Source: Pseudomonas sp. UYIF39 (GTDB taxonomy: Bacteria; Pseudomonadota; Gammaproteobacteria; Pseudomonadales; Pseudomonadaceae). From it: a stretch of DNA of 64,000 bases. Positions 9,562 to 18,090 of the stretch are shown one piece after another (position 1 is the stretch's first letter; every line of letters begins with the position of its first letter). The notes under the pieces are model-generated. The model had not been told where the DNA came from and made no database searches. It was given only the letters and a program-made list of their open reading frames with translations. The stretch covers positions 1 through 64,000 of the forward strand of contig NZ_JALBYU010000023.1 in assembly GCF_029963765.1 (NCBI RefSeq). The letters are read 5' to 3'. Made by a program: the position numbers and the translations under genes.

Positions 9562-10077
9562 ATGACCAAACAAAACGCCTTTACTCGGGAAGACCTGCTG
9601 CGCTGCAGTCGCGGTGAGCTGTTCGGCCAAGGTAACGCGCAACTGCCCGCCCCCAACATGCTGATGGTGGATCGCATCACCCATATCAGCGAAGAGGGTG
9701 GCAAGTACGGCAAAGGTGAATTGGTCGCCGAGCTGGATATCACTCCGGACCTGTGGTTCTTCGCCTGTCACTTCGAAGGTGATCCGGTGATGCCAGGCTG
9801 CCTGGGCCTCGACGCCATGTGGCAACTGGTCGGCTTCTTCCTCGGCTGGCAAGGTCTGCCGGGGCGCGGTCGCGCCCTGGGTTCGGGCGAAGTGAAATTC
9901 TTTGGTCAGGTTCTGCCAACCGCCAAGAAAGTAACCTATAACATTCAGATCAAGCGCGTACTGAAGGGCAAGCTGAACCTGGCCATCGCCGATGGTTCGG
10001 TCAGCGTCGACGGCCGCGAGATCTACACCGCCGAAGGCCTTCGGGTCGGCGTTTTCACCTCCACTGACAACTTCTAA
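9562..10077 (+). CDS. fabA: 3-hydroxydecanoyl-ACP dehydratase/isomerase
   Basis: 171 residues, the exact size of FabA. The hotdog catalytic segments are present: FFACHFEGDPVMPGCLGLDA contains the active-site His and Asp. The enzyme dehydrates 3-hydroxydecanoyl-ACP and isomerises the trans-2 to the cis-3 product, which starts unsaturated fatty acid synthesis. It is followed after 11 bp by fabB, the classic Pseudomonas fabAB operon. A palindromic operator lies upstream, consistent with control by membrane unsaturation. Confidence 0.97.
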   Translation: MTKQNAFTREDLLRCSRGELFGQGNAQLPAPNMLMVDRITHISEEGGKYGKGELVAELDITPDLWFFACHFEGDPVMPGCLGLDAMWQLVGFFLGWQGLPGRGRALGSGEVKFFGQVLPTAKKVTYNIQIKRVLKGKLNLAIADGSVSVDGREIYTAEGLRVGVFTSTDNF

Positions 10078-10088
10078 GGGTTATCCGC

Positions 10089-11309
10089 ATGCGCCGCGTC
10101 GTTATCACTGGTCTGGGCATCGTTTCGTGCCTGGGCAATGACAAAGAGACCGTCTCCGCTAACCTGCGTGCAAGCCGCCCTGGCATCCGGTTCAACCCGG
10201 AATATGCCGAAATGGGTCTGCGTAGCCAGGTTTCCGGCTCCATTGACCTTCCCCTCGAAGAGCTGATCGATCGCAAGATCTATCGCTTCGTCGGCCACGC
10301 CGCGGCTTACGCCTACCTGGCCATGAAAGACGCCATCGCCGACTCCGGTCTGACCGATGAGCAAGTCTCCAACCCGCGTACCGGTCTGATCGCCGGCTCC
10401 GGTGGCGCCTCCACGCTGAACCAGATGGAAGCGCTGGACATCCTGCGCGAGAAAGGCGTCAAGCGCGTCGGCCCATACCGTGTAACGCGGACCATGAGCA
10501 GCACCGTTTCCGCTTGCCTGGCCACGCCGTTCAAGATCAAGGGCCTGAACTACTCCATCGCTTCTGCCTGCGCGACCAGTGCTCACTGCATCGGTAATGC
10601 CATGGAACAGATCCAGATGGGCAAACAGGACGTCGTGTTCGCCGGCGGCGGTGAAGAAGAGCATTGGAGCCAATCGTTCCTGTTCGACGCCATGGGCGCA
10701 CTGTCCAGCCAGTACAACGAAACCCCGGAAAAAGCTTCCCGTGCCTACGACGCCAAGCGTGACGGTTTCGTCATCGCCGGCGGTGGCGGCATGGTCGTGG
10801 TCGAAGAGCTGGAACACGCTCTGGCCCGCGGCGCGAAGATCTACGCGGAAATCGTTGGCTACGGCGCGACCTCCGACGGCTACGACATGGTCGCCCCAAG
10901 CGGCGAAGGCGCCATCCGCTGCATGCAGATGGCCATGTCCACCGTTGACGGTCCGATCGACTACCTGAACACCCACGGCACCTCGACTCCGGTCGGCGAC
11001 GTCATGGAAATGAAAGGTGTGCGTGAAGTGTTCGGCGACAAGGCTCCGGCCATCAGCTCCACCAAGAGCCTGTCGGGTCACTCCCTGGGCGCCGCCGGCG
11101 TTCACGAAGCGATCTACTGCATGCTGATGATGGAAGGCAACTTCATGGCGGGTTCCGCCAACATCGACGAACTGGACCCGGAAGTGGCTGACATGCCAAT
11201 CCTGACCAAGACTCGTGAAGACGCCACCATCAACACCGTAATGAGCAACAGCTTCGGCTTCGGTGGCACCAATGCCACGCTGGTACTGAAGCGCTGGGCC
11301 GGTAAGTAA
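10089..11309 (+). CDS. fabB: 3-oxoacyl-ACP synthase I
   Basis: 406 residues. The Cys-His-His triad of KAS I is visible: nucleophile in SACATSAHCIG, first His in NTHGTSTPVGD and second in KSLSGHSLGAAG. The C-terminal glycine-rich loop is NSFGFGGTNATLV. FabB elongates the cis-3-decenoyl-ACP made by FabA, and other acyl-ACPs, with malonyl-ACP. It is cotranscribed with fabA and followed by a strong intrinsic terminator. Confidence 0.97.
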   Translation: MRRVVITGLGIVSCLGNDKETVSANLRASRPGIRFNPEYAEMGLRSQVSGSIDLPLEELIDRKIYRFVGHAAAYAYLAMKDAIADSGLTDEQVSNPRTGLIAGSGGASTLNQMEALDILREKGVKRVGPYRVTRTMSSTVSACLATPFKIKGLNYSIASACATSAHCIGNAMEQIQMGKQDVVFAGGGEEEHWSQSFLFDAMGALSSQYNETPEKASRAYDAKRDGFVIAGGGGMVVVEELEHALARGAKIYAEIVGYGATSDGYDMVAPSGEGAIRCMQMAMSTVDGPIDYLNTHGTSTPVGDVMEMKGVREVFGDKAPAISSTKSLSGHSLGAAGVHEAIYCMLMMEGNFMAGSANIDELDPEVADMPILTKTREDATINTVMSNSFGFGGTNATLVLKRWAGK

Positions 11310-11335
11310 TACCCGCCCTCTACGCTGCACACAAA

Positions 11336-11366
11336 AACGCCCCGACTGGTTCGGGGCGTTTTTTTT
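11336..11366 (+). terminator. Rho-independent terminator of fabAB
   Basis: The 10-bp arms AACGCCCCGA and TCGGGGCGTT enclose the loop CTGGT, and a run of eight T follows. It starts 27 bp after the fabB stop. Confidence 0.92.
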
Positions 11367-11598
11367 CGCCTTAAAAAACGTGGATCAATCCGCGATTTCC
11401 CTCCTGGCGAACATGAAGCTTTTGTCATGAAACTCAACGCCCTGCGACCGAATGTCGCGCATTTAGCGGGCTGTAGGACTTTTACCAAACTCGCAAAAGT
11501 CCGTTACCAAAGTCAGTCGTTTACTTAGCAGGCTAACCAAACATATAACGGAGTCCTGCACACGCCTTGCTGCAGATAACAGAGATTGGAGCTAGCAG

Positions 11599-11787
11599 AT
11601 GACTGTAAAAGTAACTGAACGCGACGATTCACATAAATCCCACGAAGGCATCGCCGCCGGTATCCGCATCTGGGACGTACATCAACAAGACATGCTGGTG
11701 GGGATGTTTCATTCCGAGAATGACGCCCACAGCTACAAGGCCGAACTGGAAAAACTGGAGCAGCAACGAGAGCTCCAATCCGCATAA
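11599..11787 (+). CDS. Small conserved Pseudomonas protein, unknown function
   Basis: 62 residues, soluble and rich in charged residues, starting MTVKVTERDDSHKSHEG and ending in a likely helix (ELEKLEQQREL). No signal peptide or membrane segment. The ATG is preceded by TTGGAGCTAGCAG, a fair ribosome site. It stands alone between the fabAB terminator and a strong hairpin at 11805-11839, so it is probably monocistronic. I recognise it only as the kind of small orphan gene found next to fabAB in pseudomonads; I can give no function. Confidence 0.7.
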   Translation: MTVKVTERDDSHKSHEGIAAGIRIWDVHQQDMLVGMFHSENDAHSYKAELEKLEQQRELQSA

Positions 11788-11804
11788 GCAATGACAGCAT
11801 TGAA

Positions 11805-11839
11805 AACGACAAACCCCGCGATGAGCGGGGTTTGTCGTT
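11805..11839. terminator. Bidirectional hairpin terminator
   Basis: Perfect 15-nt arms (AACGACAAACCCCGC and its complement) flank the loop GATGA, between the small protein at 11599 and the convergent DUF2058 gene. There is no long T run, but the stem is very stable and placed to end both transcripts. Confidence 0.8.
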
Positions 11840-11857
11840 ATTGCAGCCTTTAACGGC

Positions 11858-12400
11858 TTACCACATCAGATCATCAGGAATCTGATAGGCCGCGTACGGA
11901 TCGTCTTCGGCAATGACTTCTTCGGTCTTCACATTCAGCTGCACGATACGCTGTGGATCGCGCTCCTGGATCTTCAGGGCCGCCTCACGCGGGATCACTT
12001 CATAACCGCCGGCGTGGTGCACGATGGCCAGCGAACCGCTGCTGAGCTTGTTGCGCATCAGGGTGTTGACGGAGATGCGCTTGACCTTCTTGTCGTCGAC
12101 GAAGTTGTAGTAGTCCTCGGTCGTCAGCTTCGGCAGACGCGAGACTTCGATCAATTGTTTGACCTGAGCAGCGCGAGCCTTGGCCTCGGCCTTCTCCTGT
12201 TGCTGACGGTTCAGCTCCTGATCGCGCTTGACCTTCTCGGCCATGGCTTCCTGAGCCGCTCGCTGCTGCGAGTCATCGAGTTCGATCTGACCTTTGTGGG
12301 CCAGACGCTGCTGCTTCTGCTTCTCTTTGCCGACCTGTTTGGCCTGCTTCTGGTTGACCAGCCCTGCTTTGAGCAACTGGTCGCGAAGGGAAATGCTCAT
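11858..12400 (-). CDS. DUF2058 (YaiL-like) protein
   Basis: 180 residues. The N-terminal half is a highly charged probable coiled coil (about residues 20-85, rich in Gln, Lys, Glu and Ala, for example EKEKQKQQRL-like and QELNRQQQEKAEAKARAAQ). A compact C-terminal part follows: YYNFVDDKKVKRISVNTLMR and YEVIPREAALKIQERDP. This is the pattern of DUF2058/YaiL nucleoprotein-like proteins, whose role is unknown. It lies 28 bp downstream of mazG, in the same direction, and may be the last gene of relA-mazG-DUF2058. Confidence 0.85.
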   Translation of the reverse strand: MSISLRDQLLKAGLVNQKQAKQVGKEKQKQQRLAHKGQIELDDSQQRAAQEAMAEKVKRDQELNRQQQEKAEAKARAAQVKQLIEVSRLPKLTTEDYYNFVDDKKVKRISVNTLMRNKLSSGSLAIVHHAGGYEVIPREAALKIQERDPQRIVQLNVKTEEVIAEDDPYAAYQIPDDLMW

Positions 12401-12428
12401 GGTGCTTATTACTCACTTAGGCAACTGC

Positions 12429-13271
12429 TCAACCGCAGCTGGGCAAATTCTTTTCCTGACGTTTGGCTTCGCCCCACAAGGCGTCCAACTCTTCGAGGGT
12501 GCAATCTTCTATGGGACGGTGGGTGTCGCGCAATGCCTGTTCGATAAAACGGAAGCGTCTTTCGAACTTGCTGTTGGCGCCACGCAGTGCAGTTTCCGGA
12601 TCGACCTTGAGATGACGCGCCAGATTGACCACGGAAAACAACAAATCACCGACTTCATCGGCAATCGCTGCCGAGTCATTGTCGGCCATGGCTTCGAGCA
12701 CTTCATCGAGCTCTTCGCGCACTTTGTCGAGCACCGGCAAGGCGTCAGGCCAGTCGAACCCGACCTGCCCTGCACGCTTCTGCAACTTCGCCGAACGGGA
12801 CAATGCCGGCAGTGCTGCGGGTACGTCGTCGAGCAAGGACAGTTGTTCGGGCGCCGAAGATTTCTCCGCCCGTTCTTCAGCCTTGATCTCTTCCCAACGC
12901 TTCTTGACCTGATCTTCATTCAGACGCGGAACATCCAGCGGCGCGTACAGATCACCGGTAGGAAACACGTGCGGATGACGGCGAATCAACTTGCGGGTAA
13001 TGCTGTCGACCACACCCTCGAATTCGAAGCGCCCTTCTTCCCGGGCCAACTGGCTGTAATAAACCACCTGGAACAGCAAATCCCCCAACTCACCCTGCAA
13101 GTGATCGAAGTCACCGCGCTCGATGGCGTCGGCGACTTCATAGGCTTCTTCCAGCGTGTGAGGGACGATGGTTTCGTAGGTTTGCTTGATGTCCCACGGG
13201 CAGCCGAACTGCGGGTCGCGCAGACGGCTCATCAGGTGCAGCAAGTCTTCAAGGCTGTACATCGGTTTCAC
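12429..13271 (-). CDS. mazG: Nucleoside triphosphate pyrophosphohydrolase MazG
   Basis: 280 residues from the GTG at 13271, or 277 from the ATG at 13262. It has two MazG domains. The first shows GCPWDIKQTYETIVPHTLEE, then EEAYE and GELGDLLFQVVYYSQ, the acidic metal-binding helices. The second shows DEVGDLLFSVVNLARHL. MazG hydrolyses NTPs to NMP and pyrophosphate and in E. coli lowers ppGpp-linked stress. The GTG start overlaps the relA stop by 4 bp (GTGA), which would couple translation to relA. The ATG has no clear ribosome site, so I prefer the GTG, but only weakly. Confidence 0.93.
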   Translation of the reverse strand: MKPMYSLEDLLHLMSRLRDPQFGCPWDIKQTYETIVPHTLEEAYEVADAIERGDFDHLQGELGDLLFQVVYYSQLAREEGRFEFEGVVDSITRKLIRRHPHVFPTGDLYAPLDVPRLNEDQVKKRWEEIKAEERAEKSSAPEQLSLLDDVPAALPALSRSAKLQKRAGQVGFDWPDALPVLDKVREELDEVLEAMADNDSAAIADEVGDLLFSVVNLARHLKVDPETALRGANSKFERRFRFIEQALRDTHRPIEDCTLEELDALWGEAKRQEKNLPSCG

Positions 13272-15511
13272 GGCGTCCGGTTACGGCGGGTTTCGATGAT
13301 GTTCGGCAACTGGGAAATCCGCCCCAGCAACCGCCCCAGTGCATCCAGCCCCGGAATCTCGATGGTCAGGGACATCAAGGCAGTGTTGTCCTCTTTGTTC
13401 GAGCGGGTGTTGACCGCCAGCACATTGATCCGCTCGTTGAGCAGCACTTGCGAAACGTCACGCAGCAGACCGGACCGGTCGTAGGCGCGGATGATGATGT
13501 CCACCGGATAGGTGAGCACCGGCACCGGCCCCCAGCTGACCTGGATGATCCGCTCGGGCTCGCGCCCGCCCAGTTGCAGCACCGAGGCGCAGTCCTGACG
13601 GTGAATGCTCACGCCTCGGCCCACAGTGATGTAGCCGACGATCGCATCCCCCGGCAGCGGCTGGCAGCAGCCGGCCATCTGGGTCATCAGGTTGCCGACG
13701 CCCTGGATCTGGATGTCGCCGCGCTTGCCCGGTTTGTAACCGGTGGCCTTGCGCGGAATCAGTTCCAGCTGTTCGTTGCCACGCTCCGGCTCGACCAGTT
13801 GCTGCGCCAGGTTCACCAGTTGCGCCAGACGCAAATCGCCTGCGCCCAACGCGGCGAACATGTCCTCGGCGGTTTTCATGTTGGCTTTTTCGGCCAGTTT
13901 GTCGAAATCCACCGCTGGCAGTCCGAGGCGCGTGAGTTCGCGCTCCAGCAAGGTTTTACCGGCGGCGACGTTCTGATCGCGAGCCTGCAATTTGAACCAG
14001 TGAACGATCTTCGCCCGCGCTCGCGAGGTAGTGACGTAACCCAGGTTCGAGTTCAGCCAGTCGCGGCTCGGGGTGCCGTGCTTGCTGGTGATGATCTCGA
14101 CCTGTTCACCGGTTTGCAGGCTGTAGTTGAGCGGCACGATGCGCCCGTTGATCTTCGCGCCACGGCAGTTGTGACCGATTTCGGTGTGCACGCGGTAGGC
14201 GAAGTCCAGCGGCGTCGAGCCCTTCGGCAAGTCGATGGCGTGACCGTCCGGGGTGAAGATGTAGACCCGGTCCGGTTCGATATCGACCCGCAGTTGTTCG
14301 GCCAGACCACCAATGTCACCCAGCTCTTCATGCCACTCGAGGACCTGACGCAGCCAGGAGATTTTCTCTTCGTAGTGATTGGAGCCGGATTTGACGTCGG
14401 TGCCCTTGTACTTCCAGTGCGCGCAAACGCCCAGCTCGGCTTCTTCGTGCATGGCGTGGGTGCGGATTTGTACTTCCAGCACCTTGCCCTCGGGGCCGAT
14501 CACCGCGGTGTGCAGCGAGCGGTAGCCGTTCTCTTTCGGGTTGGCGATGTAGTCGTCGAATTCTTTCGGAATGTGCCGCCACAGGGTGTGGACGATACCG
14601 AGCGCGGTGTAGCAGTCGCGCATTTCCGGCACCAGCACACGAACGGCGCGCACGTCGTAGATCTGGCTGAATTCCAGACCCTTGCGCTGCATTTTGCGCC
14701 AGATCGAATAGATGTGTTTGGCCCTGCCGCTGATATCGGCATCGACGCCAGTGGCGGTCAGTTCATTCTTCAACTGGCTCATCACGTCGGCGATGAAACG
14801 CTCGCGGTCCAGTCGCCGCTCATGCAGCAACTTGGCAATCTGCTTGTACTGGTCGGGCTCAAGGTAACGGAAGGACAAGTCCTCCAGTTCCCACTTGATG
14901 TGACCGATACCGAGACGGTGGGCCAAAGGCGCATAGATGTCGAAGACTTCACGGGCAACGCGGTTGCGTTTTTCGTCATCGGCGGTTTTCACCGCACGGA
15001 TCGCACAGGTGCGTTCGGCCAGTTTGATCAGCGCGACGCGAACGTCGTCGACCATGGCGACCAGCATCTTGCGCAGGTTTTCGACCTGGCCCTGCGTGCC
15101 CAGCACCAGGGATTGACGGGGGCTGAGGCTGGCGCTGATCGCCGCCATGCGCAACACGCCGTCGATGAGCTTGGCGACCACCTGACCGAAGCGCTGGCTG
15201 ATCGCCGGCAATTCAATCTGGCCTTCGCGCACGCCGCGATACAGGATCGCGGCAACCAACGAATCCTGATCGAGTTTGAGGTCGGCGAGAATCTCGGCGA
15301 TCTCAAGGCCCGTGCGGAAACTCGAGGTCCCTTCGGACCACAGGTTTTTCGCCGCATTGGCTTGTTGTTCAGACGCACGAGCAAACTCGCACGCTTCCTT
15401 CAAGGCTTCGCGACCCAGTGCCGGATCGACACTGACCGCGTGATCGAGCCAAGCCTCGAGATTGATACTGCCGTCGGTGTTGATCGGCTGGTGTGCTCTC
15501 ACCTGTACCAT
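13268..15511 (-). CDS. relA: (p)ppGpp synthetase RelA
   Basis: 747 residues, typical for RelA. Order: a pseudo-hydrolase domain in which the HD motif region reads AILYRGVREG, so the catalytic His-Asp is lost; a synthetase domain with EFDD at about 317-320 followed by NPKENGYRSLHT; a TGS domain (RVYIFTPDGHAIDLPKGSTP); a Cys-containing region (MAGCCQPLPGDAI); and a C-terminal ACT domain (IIIRAYDRSGLLRDVSQVL). EFDD rather than RFKD marks the RelA type. It makes ppGpp on ribosomes carrying uncharged tRNA. mazG is coupled to its 3' end. Confidence 0.96.
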   Translation of the reverse strand: MVQVRAHQPINTDGSINLEAWLDHAVSVDPALGREALKEACEFARASEQQANAAKNLWSEGTSSFRTGLEIAEILADLKLDQDSLVAAILYRGVREGQIELPAISQRFGQVVAKLIDGVLRMAAISASLSPRQSLVLGTQGQVENLRKMLVAMVDDVRVALIKLAERTCAIRAVKTADDEKRNRVAREVFDIYAPLAHRLGIGHIKWELEDLSFRYLEPDQYKQIAKLLHERRLDRERFIADVMSQLKNELTATGVDADISGRAKHIYSIWRKMQRKGLEFSQIYDVRAVRVLVPEMRDCYTALGIVHTLWRHIPKEFDDYIANPKENGYRSLHTAVIGPEGKVLEVQIRTHAMHEEAELGVCAHWKYKGTDVKSGSNHYEEKISWLRQVLEWHEELGDIGGLAEQLRVDIEPDRVYIFTPDGHAIDLPKGSTPLDFAYRVHTEIGHNCRGAKINGRIVPLNYSLQTGEQVEIITSKHGTPSRDWLNSNLGYVTTSRARAKIVHWFKLQARDQNVAAGKTLLERELTRLGLPAVDFDKLAEKANMKTAEDMFAALGAGDLRLAQLVNLAQQLVEPERGNEQLELIPRKATGYKPGKRGDIQIQGVGNLMTQMAGCCQPLPGDAIVGYITVGRGVSIHRQDCASVLQLGGREPERIIQVSWGPVPVLTYPVDIIIRAYDRSGLLRDVSQVLLNERINVLAVNTRSNKEDNTALMSLTIEIPGLDALGRLLGRISQLPNIIETRRNRTP

Positions 15512-15634
15512 CTTGCTTACCTTCCCTACGACGCAGATTCAATGCGTCAAATCGCTGACCTTCGTTGCCCGTGCGCCCACATCAGGGCCGGTACGCGGCT
15601 GCACGGGCGGGCCAGTCGGACCAGACGAGCCGTC

Positions 15635-16987
15635 CTAGCTCGCTTCAAATAACGCCATGGCCTCGACATGTGCCGTCTGAGGAAACATATCGAGAATCCC
15701 GGCACGTTTTAACCGGTAGCCCTGCTTGATCAATTCAACCGTATCGCGCGCCAGCGTTGCCGGATTGCACGACACATACACCAACCGTTTGGCGCCCAGG
15801 GACGCAAGCTTGCGCACTGCCTCGAAAGCACCGTCACGCGGTGGGTCCAAGAGTACCGCACAAAAGCCTTCGCGCGCCCATTCGGCATCGGTCAAAGGCT
15901 GGGATAAATCGGCCTGAAAAAACTTCGCATTATGAAGATTGTTGCTAGCAGCGTTCGCGGCTGCTCGCTCGACCATCGCCTGCACGCCTTCCACCGCCAC
16001 CACTTCGCGAACGACCTTGGCCAGCGGCAACGCAAAGTTACCCAAACCACAGAATAGATCGAGAAGTCGTTCCTGCGCCGTCGGCTTCAGCCACTCCAAC
16101 GCTTGGGCGATCATCGCTTCGTTGACCCCGGCGTTGACCTGGATGAAATCTCCCGGTCGGTACGCCAGGTTCAAGTCCCACTGTTCAAGACGATAACCCA
16201 ACGACTGGTCAGCCTCGACCGGTTGTGGTTCCCCGTCGCCGTGCAACCACAACTGGGCTTCATGGAACGCGCAGAAATCCTTGAGGATCGTCATGTCGGC
16301 GTCGGACAGCGGCGCCATGTGCCGCAGCAAAACGGCCAACGACGATCCGGCAAATAATTCCACATGCCCCAGCGCCTGAGGTTTGCTCAAGCGCCGAAGC
16401 ATTTCCGGCAAGCGGGTCATGATCGGCTGCAAGGGTTGTACCAGCACCGTGCATTCATTGATCGCAACGATGTCCTGACTGCCAGCGGCGCGGAAACCGA
16501 CTTCGAGCTTTTTCGCCTTCATGTCCCAGCGCACTGCCACTCGGGCGCGACGCCGGTAACCGAATTCCGGACCGCTCAAAGGCGCGGCCCACTCTTCGGG
16601 TTCGACACCGGCGACCTTCGACAATTGTTCGGCGAGCATGCGCTGTTTCAGGGCGAGTTGTTCATTGTGCGGCAGATGTTGCACGCTGCAACCGCCACAC
16701 CGACCGGCATGCGGACACGGTGCCGGGCGGCGCAGCTCGCTGGCCTGGAACACCCGTTCGGTGCGCGCCTCGACGACTTTGCCGTGGGCGCCCAACACGC
16801 GTGCTTCGACTTCTTCACCGGCCAATGCGCCAATGACGAACCAGGTACGACCTTCAAAAAACGCGATACCGCGACCGTCATTGGCCAGGCGCTCGATACT
16901 CAAGCGCTGCTTTTTGCCAGTCGGAATTTGCGGGGCCTTGCTGCCCCCGGTGGGCTGGAAGCGCAGGCCTCTCTCTTGCTTGGCCAT
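15635..16987 (-). CDS. rlmD: 23S rRNA (uracil-1939-C5)-methyltransferase RlmD
   Basis: 450 residues. Order: a TRAM RNA-binding domain (SIERLANDGRGIAFFEGRTW, about 30-85), a Cys cluster CPHAGRCGGCSVQHL for a 4Fe-4S centre, then a class I methyltransferase with LLDLFCGLGNFALPLA for SAM, LLDPPRDGAFE, and the catalytic loop VYVSCNPATLARDT. It methylates U1939 of 23S rRNA. Its start overlaps the end of cysM by one base, so it is the second gene of a cysM-rlmD pair. Confidence 0.95.
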   Translation of the reverse strand: MAKQERGLRFQPTGGSKAPQIPTGKKQRLSIERLANDGRGIAFFEGRTWFVIGALAGEEVEARVLGAHGKVVEARTERVFQASELRRPAPCPHAGRCGGCSVQHLPHNEQLALKQRMLAEQLSKVAGVEPEEWAAPLSGPEFGYRRRARVAVRWDMKAKKLEVGFRAAGSQDIVAINECTVLVQPLQPIMTRLPEMLRRLSKPQALGHVELFAGSSLAVLLRHMAPLSDADMTILKDFCAFHEAQLWLHGDGEPQPVEADQSLGYRLEQWDLNLAYRPGDFIQVNAGVNEAMIAQALEWLKPTAQERLLDLFCGLGNFALPLAKVVREVVAVEGVQAMVERAAANAASNNLHNAKFFQADLSQPLTDAEWAREGFCAVLLDPPRDGAFEAVRKLASLGAKRLVYVSCNPATLARDTVELIKQGYRLKRAGILDMFPQTAHVEAMALFEAS

Positions 16988-17889
16988 CAGTTGGGCGCGT
17001 CGAAAATGCCGGTCGACAAGTAACGGTCGCCACGGTCGCAGATGATCGCGACGATCACCGCGTTTTCAACTTCTTTGGACAGACGCAGCATCGCTGCCAC
17101 GGCACCGCCCGAGGACACGCCGCAGAAGATGCCTTCTTCGCGAGCCAGACGACGGGTCACGTCTTCGGCTTCGCTTTGCGCCATGTCGACGATCCGGTCC
17201 ACGCGCTCGGCCTGGTAGATCTTCGGCAGGTATTCCTGCGGCCAGCGACGGATGCCCGGAATCGCCGAGCCTTCCATCGGTTGCAGACCGATGATCTGCA
17301 CGCGCTCGTTCTGCTCTTTCAAGTAGCGCGAGACGCCCATGATGGTACCGGTGGTGCCCATGGAGCTGACGAAATGGGTGATGGTGCCTTCGGTCTGACG
17401 CCAGATTTCCGGGCCGGTGGTGGTGTAGTGCGCTTCGGGGTTGTCGCCGTTGGCGAACTGATCCAGCACCTTGCCGCGGCCTTCGGCTTCCATTCGCTGG
17501 GCGAGGTCGCGGGCGCCTTCCATGCCCTCTTCCTGAGTGACCAGAATCAGCTCGGCGCCATACGCCGTCATGGCGGCTTTACGTTCGGCGCTGGAGTTAT
17601 CCGGCATGATCAGGATCATCTTGTAACCCTTGATCGCGGCGGCCATCGCCAGGGCGATCCCGGTGTTACCCGAGGTCGCTTCGATCAGCGTATCGCCGAC
17701 GTGGATCTGCCCACGCAATTCAGCGCGGGTGATCATCGACAGCGCCGGACGGTCCTTGACCGAACCCGCCGGGTTATTCCCTTCGAGCTTGAGCAAAAGG
17801 GTATTGCTGGTGGCGCCAGGCAGGCGCTGCAAACGGACCAGCGGAGTGTTGCCGACGCAATCGGCGATGGTTGGGTACTGCAAGGTCAT
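16987..17889 (-). CDS. cysM: Cysteine synthase B
   Basis: 300 residues from the ATG at 17889; upstream codons are not part of the family. The PLP lysine is in NNPAGSVKDRPALSM, the phosphate/substrate loop in EATSGNTGIALAMAAAIKG, and the glycine-rich loop in SSMGTTGTIMGVSRYL. It makes cysteine from O-acetylserine and sulfide, and in enterics can also use thiosulfate. The interval upstream (17890-18039) holds REP sequence rather than a clear promoter. Confidence 0.95.
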   Translation of the reverse strand: MTLQYPTIADCVGNTPLVRLQRLPGATSNTLLLKLEGNNPAGSVKDRPALSMITRAELRGQIHVGDTLIEATSGNTGIALAMAAAIKGYKMILIMPDNSSAERKAAMTAYGAELILVTQEEGMEGARDLAQRMEAEGRGKVLDQFANGDNPEAHYTTTGPEIWRQTEGTITHFVSSMGTTGTIMGVSRYLKEQNERVQIIGLQPMEGSAIPGIRRWPQEYLPKIYQAERVDRIVDMAQSEAEDVTRRLAREEGIFCGVSSGGAVAAMLRLSKEVENAVIVAIICDRGDRYLSTGIFDAPN

Positions 17890-18000
17890 GGCGTATTCGC
17901 AATCCAGACTGCGGGGGCGCCTATCATACCGGCAAACCGACCCAGGCCATATCACGCAAAGTACGGTGCTTATGGTTTATGGGAATAAGGCAGAATTTTG

Positions 18001-18090
18001 TGGCGGATGGGAGATCGCTCCCACAGGGATCAGGGTTGATCACACCATTTGTGGCCGACACAACTCCACTGTGGGGGCGAGCTTGTCTCC
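18001..18090. repeat. REP doublet (REPIN) at cysM/kinase boundary
   Basis: Two GTGGGAGCGA-type REP cores face each other: GGGAGATCGCTCCCACAG around 18010-18027, and TGTGGGGGCGAGCTTG around 18067-18085. They are separated by about 40 bp. Inverted pairs like this are typical Pseudomonas REPINs. The second core lies inside the 3' end of the histidine kinase gene that stops at 18040. Confidence 0.75.

Noticed and set aside
13448..15652. A 734-codon open frame antisense to relA
   Set aside because: It is a high-GC shadow of relA with no domain and low-complexity composition.
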